Shown in pieces: positions 12,516 to 12,896 of a stretch of DNA of 12,896 nucleotides. The position numbers were made by a program, and so were the translations under genes. Below the pieces are notes generated by a model, which did not search any database, had not been told where the DNA came from, and saw only the letters and a list, made by a program, of their open reading frames with translations. This DNA is from CAKVLS01 sp045605365 (GTDB taxonomy: Bacteria; Bacillota; Clostridia; Christensenellales; UBA1242), in assembly GCA_045605365.1 (NCBI GenBank), contig JAZUPV010000089.1:1-12896 (forward strand), written 5' to 3'. The stretch's first letter is position 1. Every line of letters begins with the position of its first letter.

Positions 12516-12525
12516 TTGTATACAA
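12516..12525. promoter_or_regulatory. Palindrome upstream of kinase-like gene
   Basis: TTGTATACAA is a perfect 10-base palindrome within an AT-rich stretch about 45 bases before the kinase-like start, in the promoter region. It could be an operator; no regulator is known. Confidence 0.25.
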
Positions 12526-12581
12526 TTTTAATAGTCTTATCTTTTTATAACAAAGCCAGCTACACCTTTATGGAAAAAATA

Positions 12582-12613
12582 AAGAAGATTGTATTCTACG
12601 TTAGAATACAATC
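12582..12613 (-). terminator. Strong hairpin terminator after SGNH-type gene
   Basis: A perfect 12-bp stem (12587-12598 with 12602-12613) with a 3-base loop is followed on the minus strand by UUCUUUAUUUUUU. It ends the transcript of the partial SGNH gene and shields the kinase-like gene. Confidence 0.85.
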
Positions 12614-12616
12614 CCT

Positions 12617-12652
12617 TTTGGCGGGATAGTGGCAATTCTCACTCTCGCCAAA
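12617..12652. repeat. Imperfect inverted repeat in the 3' region of the SGNH-type gene
   Basis: TTTGGCG (12617-12623) pairs with CGCCAAA (12646-12652), and inside AGTG pairs with CACT (12628-12631 with 12640-12643). It lies directly upstream, on the minus strand, of the 12-bp terminator. A partly similar sequence beginning TTGGCGGG occurs at 11915-11940 beside another terminator. The rest of 12653-12719 shows nothing definite. Confidence 0.5.
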
Positions 12653-12719
12653 TTAAGTCAATATAAGGCATAAATCGGTGTGCAAACGCAGTTTTGATAA
12701 GTAGAGCAAGATGTTGGTT

Positions 12720-12896
12720 TTATATAATCAAATTATTAGTTAAAACTTTAGATAAGCGATTCGCAAGGGAAATATGGCTTTCCTTTGTTAAATGGACGCC
12801 ATCGATCCCCACAGTTAAATCATCATTGTTAATATAAGGTACTAAATTATCTTTGCAATATTTTTCTAAAAGATTATTTAATTTAATGCTTTTTTG
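12720..12896 (-). CDS. SGNH/GDSL-type hydrolase, C-terminal part (runs off window)
   Basis: The last 58 codons of a minus-strand gene that continues beyond the window. They include V-G-I-D-G-V-H-L-T and a helix S-L-A-N-R-L. The D-G-V-H-L-T pattern is the block V motif of SGNH/GDSL esterases, where D and H belong to the catalytic triad. The catalytic serine block would be upstream and is not visible. Such enzymes deacylate lipids, polysaccharides or cell-wall glycans; the substrate cannot be predicted. The stop is followed by about 65 bases without features, an inverted repeat and a strong terminator. Confidence 0.65.
   Translation of the reverse strand, partial: QKSIKLNNLLEKYCKDNLVPYINNDDLTVGIDGVHLTKESHISLANRLSKVLTNNLII

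Overview
The window reads as an AT-rich chromosome segment of a strictly anaerobic, low-GC Gram-positive bacterium, most like a gut member of Clostridia. The evidence is strong AGGAG-type ribosome binding sites, sigma-A type promoters, many short intrinsic terminators, a flavo-diiron oxygen-detoxifying protein, a type II thymidine kinase and a TalC-type aldolase. No ribosomal RNA, intact tRNA or CRISPR array was seen.

Positions 1-10400 are mostly ordinary chromosome: short mono- or bicistronic units on both strands, separated by clear, often bidirectional terminators. From the left on the minus strand come an exported four-repeat BIG2 (Ig-like) protein and its zinc-ribbon membrane partner, then a Nudix hydrolase. 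A plus-strand GrpB-family gene faces a minus-strand YbaK/GNAT pair. A plus-strand VanY-type carboxypeptidase and a fructose-6-phosphate aldolase-like gene follow. Next is a minus-strand pair (a coiled-coil protein of unknown function and a second Nudix hydrolase), divergent from a MutT-like Nudix gene. Thymidine kinase, a small HExxH metallopeptidase-like protein and an FprA-type flavo-diiron protein close this part, all on the minus strand. Several genes act in nucleotide salvage and clean-up (three Nudix enzymes, thymidine kinase) or stress and tRNA quality control (FprA, YbaK).

Positions about 10430-12896 differ: they look like an accessory or mobile-element zone with decayed genes. The most striking part (10750-11575) appears to be an array of short minus-strand genes for tiny basic proteins. 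Two of these sit back to back with a plus-strand, strongly structured, non-coding RNA. Each RNA has a near-consensus promoter with exact 17-base spacing (TTGACA/TATACT and TTGACA/TATAAT) and ends in almost the same terminator hairpin. One predicted RNA contains a pseudoknot, the other a three-way junction. The array is cut off by the 3' end of a tyrosine-recombinase gene, followed by a phage-type P-loop kinase-like gene and the C-terminus of an SGNH/GDSL hydrolase that runs off the window. I judge the RNA/small-protein array the best candidate for something undescribed.
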